Translations under genes and position numbers: made by a program
The notes under the pieces: model-generated
Seen by the model: the letters and a program-made list of their open reading frames with translations, nothing else
Told to the model about the DNA's origin: nothing
Databases searched by the model: none
Origin: Arachidicoccus ginsenosidivorans
GTDB lineage: Bacteria; Bacteroidota; Bacteroidia; Chitinophagales; Chitinophagaceae
NCBI RefSeq assembly: GCF_007971385.1
Contig: NZ_CP042434.1
Location: 5,022,001-5,086,000, forward strand
DNA: 64,000 nucleotides
Reading direction: 5' to 3'
Shown here: positions 60,999-64,000 of the stretch, piece after piece
Layout of the letters: every line of letters begins with the position of its first letter
Numbering within the stretch: the first letter of the stretch is position 1

Positions 60999-62921
60999 AT
61001 GATGAACCAGGAAACTGATCTATACAATTTAATTGAATTTGCTGTCAACGAAACAGAAATGCAGGATATTTTACTTGGTCCGATAGCTGAATTTGTTCAG
61101 GCTAACCACCATAAAAGTGAACTGCAACAAATTCCCGCATTTAGTACACTCCATAATTTTCTAAAAAATGGAACATCAATGGTCCGCGAAAAAGATAAGG
61201 CTCGGCTAGTCGCCAGATTTTATGCTGATGAAAAGCTGCTTCGCTGTTATTACGATCAGCTAAACTTTCAGGACCAGCAATTATTCTCGTTGTTTACCTG
61301 GGAAGGTGTTGTTAGCTATGAGGCGGCACAAGCTATCTACAAAACAGATTTATTTGAGTATCGTGATAAACAAAACAGATTTGTTTACATAAAACAGGCA
61401 TTTAGTCGCTTGAAGCCATTTCTTCATTGGTATCCGTACGGTATTGCACCAGGTTATATCAAAACGCTAACAGAAGATATTGCATTTCGTAAGGTTTGTT
61501 TTAGTATGCCTCATTTTCTGCGCCGCGCCTTTAGTGTCATTTTGGAGATGCCTAAAGCAGGCGAATTAGTCCCAATAACCATTGCAAAACACTGGCTAAT
61601 TTTTAATTTTGAAGCGGCTGTTTACGAAGAACTGCCACATGTCATCAGCTATTTGCAGCAAGATATTATAAAAATAAACGATAAGGGCATCTTAAATATC
61701 CCTTCCTTAAAATCTGCGCAAAAAAAACTTCAGTTAAAAACCTTTCCCAATGACTGCGGTTATATAAAGTTAATGATGCTGGCGGGCTTTACTAGAAGAC
61801 CAACAAAAGAAACCACTATTGAAATAACCCCAAAGGTGATTGGGGAAGTATTTTTGAATACGAAAAGAATCAGCTTTAGGATGCTTGAACCCCTTATTTT
61901 TCCATATACTGGTCTTAGAAAAGTGCATAATGTCTTTTGTAATGGCCCTGCCTATGACAGTATATTGAATATTCCTAAAACATTGCCGCCAGGCCAATGG
62001 GTGACACTCGACAATATCCAGCGAAATGCCAGTTGTAATTTAGTAGGCCTTAGTTTATTAAGCGAGGGGATTATACATGAGTTACAACCTAATTTCTCTA
62101 ATTTGACTGCCTTTCAATATACCAGGAGCCACAATATAGAAAAACAGAAAATTATTACCAGACAGGCCATTACAAGTGTTTTACTGATCGCCGCGTCACT
62201 GGGCTTAGTAGAACTAGCCTATGACCCGGCTAATAAAGATTTATTCCCTGACAATCCGAAAGATATGCATGAAGGGAGTTTCTCCGCCTGCCGGCTGACA
62301 GCGTTAGGGGAGCACATACTTTTGGGACGAAGTGACTATACGGCGCCGGCGGCGGCCAGGCCAACCACCTGTGAGTGGGACACGGAAAAGCAGTGCCTAA
62401 AAGTAATAGGGAATTTTAGGTTAATTGCTGACAGGCTTAGGCACTGGACCAGTGAATTTGCAACAGACAATGCACTACTTCTGGATGTAGAAAAAATAAT
62501 CAAATCTTGCCAAGATAAGGAAGACTTATTGAATTCCATCAGCAAATTTCACCAAAGTCTTACGGTGCCCATGCCAGAGGATTGGAAAAGACAACTTATG
62601 CAACTTGTCTATAATAGTCAGCAAGTTCGTCCTTTGTTGTTAACCCAGGTTTATAAGTTATCTCCATACGATAAACAACTTCACAGACTAGTTATCCAGG
62701 ATGAAGTTCTTCGTAAGCTCATAATAAAAGGGGAAAATTATACGATAATCGTAGAATGTATAAATCATGATCCTTTTATAAAGCGAATGGCTGAATTGGG
62801 ATATGTTTTAGAGACACCCAGTACTTACCGACTAAAAGATATCCACTTTGTAGGGCGTACTGCTTCTGAAAATGAGCTATTAACCGACTTTGACGAATTG
62901 ATCGAAAATAGGAAAAATTAG
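60999..62921 (+). CDS. Large protein of unknown function, paralogue of the next gene
   Basis: An intact protein of about 640 residues with no signal peptide or membrane segments. I chose the ATG at 60999; the frame extends to a TTG at 60963. The N-terminal part (YDQLNFQDQQLFSLFTWEGVVSYEAAQAIY) looks like a winged-helix segment. Residues of about 170-265 match the next protein, with shared pattern FE-x2-hydrophobic-x2-ELP-x-V-I-x-YLQQ and FPND(C/S)GY(I/V)K. I recognise no catalytic motif. The helical, winged-helix-like makeup recalls helicase-associated domains, which would suit its position 180 bases after the SNF2 ATPase. This functional reading is inference. Confidence 0.7.
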   Translation: MMNQETDLYNLIEFAVNETEMQDILLGPIAEFVQANHHKSELQQIPAFSTLHNFLKNGTSMVREKDKARLVARFYADEKLLRCYYDQLNFQDQQLFSLFTWEGVVSYEAAQAIYKTDLFEYRDKQNRFVYIKQAFSRLKPFLHWYPYGIAPGYIKTLTEDIAFRKVCFSMPHFLRRAFSVILEMPKAGELVPITIAKHWLIFNFEAAVYEELPHVISYLQQDIIKINDKGILNIPSLKSAQKKLQLKTFPNDCGYIKLMMLAGFTRRPTKETTIEITPKVIGEVFLNTKRISFRMLEPLIFPYTGLRKVHNVFCNGPAYDSILNIPKTLPPGQWVTLDNIQRNASCNLVGLSLLSEGIIHELQPNFSNLTAFQYTRSHNIEKQKIITRQAITSVLLIAASLGLVELAYDPANKDLFPDNPKDMHEGSFSACRLTALGEHILLGRSDYTAPAAARPTTCEWDTEKQCLKVIGNFRLIADRLRHWTSEFATDNALLLDVEKIIKSCQDKEDLLNSISKFHQSLTVPMPEDWKRQLMQLVYNSQQVRPLLLTQVYKLSPYDKQLHRLVIQDEVLRKLIIKGENYTIIVECINHDPFIKRMAELGYVLETPSTYRLKDIHFVGRTASENELLTDFDELIENRKN

Positions 62922-62948
62922 GCATTATAATTAATAAATGGCGGTTCT

Positions 62949-64000
62949 ATGAAAGAACATTCAAAAAAGGACAATTCAATAAAATCAAATAATGGGCAAA
63001 AAGGCCAAATGAATGACCCTGAAAAAAAACTGGAATTTAGCAAAGAAATCCTTTCTGAAATCCTGGATTCCTTAGAAGAATCTGGCGAATTTTATGAAAA
63101 CGCAGAACTCTGGCTAGTGGATGTTCGGTTATTTTCTAATTGGCTGAACAATCAAAATACCGGTTCAAAAGCCGCCAGCGAACTGGAAAACTTACTACTG
63201 CACAGCGCTTTACTTCCCACAGAGGAGGATATTTACAATATATGTAAGCTACTATTTACAAACCTTCAACTACTGCAATGTTATTATAATTTTTACAATA
63301 ACAACGATCGGGGATTTTTGGATATGCTTATCTGGCAGCAGTATATTCCTTATCCTGAGGCCATGCAATATTTTGGCGATAAAATGATTCTGGATAAACC
63401 CGATATAAAAGGCGACCCGATCATCTCACCAGCATTTGCAAAATGGGGCAGTTTTTTAACCTTAAACTATTTTGCCGATAACCCTTACGATGAAGCGGAA
63501 TTCCCCTCAGAACGATTCGATTTAGATTATGAGAAATTTAGTGATCCATTTGGTTTCCAAGGATTCGAGGATCAGGACGATTATGATGGTGAGCAAGGGG
63601 ATTGGTATGGTAACGAAGAAGAAGAAGTTGAAGAAGGTGATTTAAATTCTCACCCAGAAATCTATATTTTTGTGCTCCCTGAATTTATGCAGATAGCCTT
63701 TAGGCAAATCGCAGTCAAACCAAAAGACTATTATCTTGAACCGATAGAAATTAATCAACGTTTTAAGGTCTTTGAATCGGAGGCGACTATTTTCAAAGAG
63801 CTGCCTGTCATTCTGGCCTATTTACAACAAGGGAAAATCAAACGTAATAAAAATGGTTATTTAAGTATTGCGTCTCTAAGAATTGCAGCCGAAAAGCTAA
63901 AATTGCACAATTTTCCAAATGATAGTGGCTATGTAAAGATACTGCAGATTGCCAGTAATCTGGAAATGGAAAGGTATAGACCAATGACTCCTGTTTTAGA
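62949..64000 (+). CDS. Large protein of unknown function, second paralogue, cut by window edge
   Basis: The frame is open from the ATG at 62949 to the window edge (about 350 residues seen). The N-terminus is charged and disordered-looking (MKEHSKKDNSIKSNNGQKG), followed by helical sequence. A strongly acidic stretch (DQDDYDGEQGDWYGNEEEE, near residue 210) comes next, then the block shared with the preceding protein: VFESEATIFKELPVILAYLQQGKIKRNKNGYLSIASL and HNFPNDSGYVKILQIA. It starts 27 bases after the previous stop. The two were probably produced by tandem duplication and then diverged. Function unknown. Confidence 0.7.
   Translation, partial: MKEHSKKDNSIKSNNGQKGQMNDPEKKLEFSKEILSEILDSLEESGEFYENAELWLVDVRLFSNWLNNQNTGSKAASELENLLLHSALLPTEEDIYNICKLLFTNLQLLQCYYNFYNNNDRGFLDMLIWQQYIPYPEAMQYFGDKMILDKPDIKGDPIISPAFAKWGSFLTLNYFADNPYDEAEFPSERFDLDYEKFSDPFGFQGFEDQDDYDGEQGDWYGNEEEEVEEGDLNSHPEIYIFVLPEFMQIAFRQIAVKPKDYYLEPIEINQRFKVFESEATIFKELPVILAYLQQGKIKRNKNGYLSIASLRIAAEKLKLHNFPNDSGYVKILQIASNLEMERYRPMTPVL

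Noticed and set aside
57716..64000. DISARM-type or other named defence system
   Set aside because: A SNF2 ATPase is present, but I see no methylase, nuclease or other marker gene of a named system in the window.
1..64000. CRISPR arrays, tRNA or rRNA genes, insertion sequences, integrases
   Set aside because: I found no spaced direct repeats, no tRNA-like cloverleaf sequences and no transposase or integrase motifs.

Overview
The window comes from a Bacteroidota chromosome, most likely a soil or plant-associated member of the Chitinophagaceae/Sphingobacteriales. The evidence is five SusC/SusD pairs in 64 kb, ECF sigma/FecR control of an STN-type SusC, the accessory domains DUF4998 and DUF4959/5126/5000, GH97 and PL22 enzymes, AT-rich intergenic DNA and almost no Shine-Dalgarno sequences. 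The genus is inference. I saw no rRNA, tRNA, CRISPR array, insertion sequence or prophage.

Layout. 1-7668 (minus): SusD (cut by the window edge), SusC, and a PL22 oligogalacturonate lyase, with two LacI-type operator-like palindromes between them; this looks like a pectin-oligomer locus. 8164-9567 (minus): a metallophosphoesterase and small hypotheticals. 10120-16622 (plus): ROK regulator, SusC, SusD, strong terminator. 16817-18861: a helical lipoprotein, divergent from an ECF sigma factor that is followed by a small frameshifted lipoprotein. 19340-21373: gamma-glutamyltransferase. 21579-24280 (minus): a sulfatase and a TetR regulator, each preceded by a palindromic operator. 24918-32434 (plus): SusC, SusD, and a Tat-exported phosphocholine-type phospholipase C. 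32807-33184: a small membrane protein. 33559-40559 (plus): ECF sigma, FecR, STN-SusC, SusD. 40657-41553: AraC regulator. 41644-56813 (minus): a polysaccharide utilisation locus of GH97, SusC, SusD, two glycan-binding-type lipoproteins, a six-hairpin glycosidase-like enzyme, a PhyH-type dioxygenase and a sugar-phosphate isomerase-like protein. 57716-64000 (plus): a SNF2-family ATPase followed by two related large proteins of unknown function.

The five SusCD pairs appear to be wired to different control devices: LacI-type sites, ROK, TetR, ECF/FecR/STN and probably AraC. Each would import a different oligomer produced by the neighbouring secreted enzymes.

A striking property is that twelve genes are interrupted by 21 to 22 single-base frame changes. 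In every case I checked, adding one base to a homopolymer run restores the family sequence. This points to homopolymer under-calling in the sequence rather than gene decay, so these genes are annotated over their reconstructed extents. The best candidate for something undescribed is the SNF2 ATPase with its tandem paralogous partners at the right edge. The TetR/sulfatase/SusCD/phospholipase C neighbourhood, which may be a choline-ester or phospholipid scavenging locus, is second.
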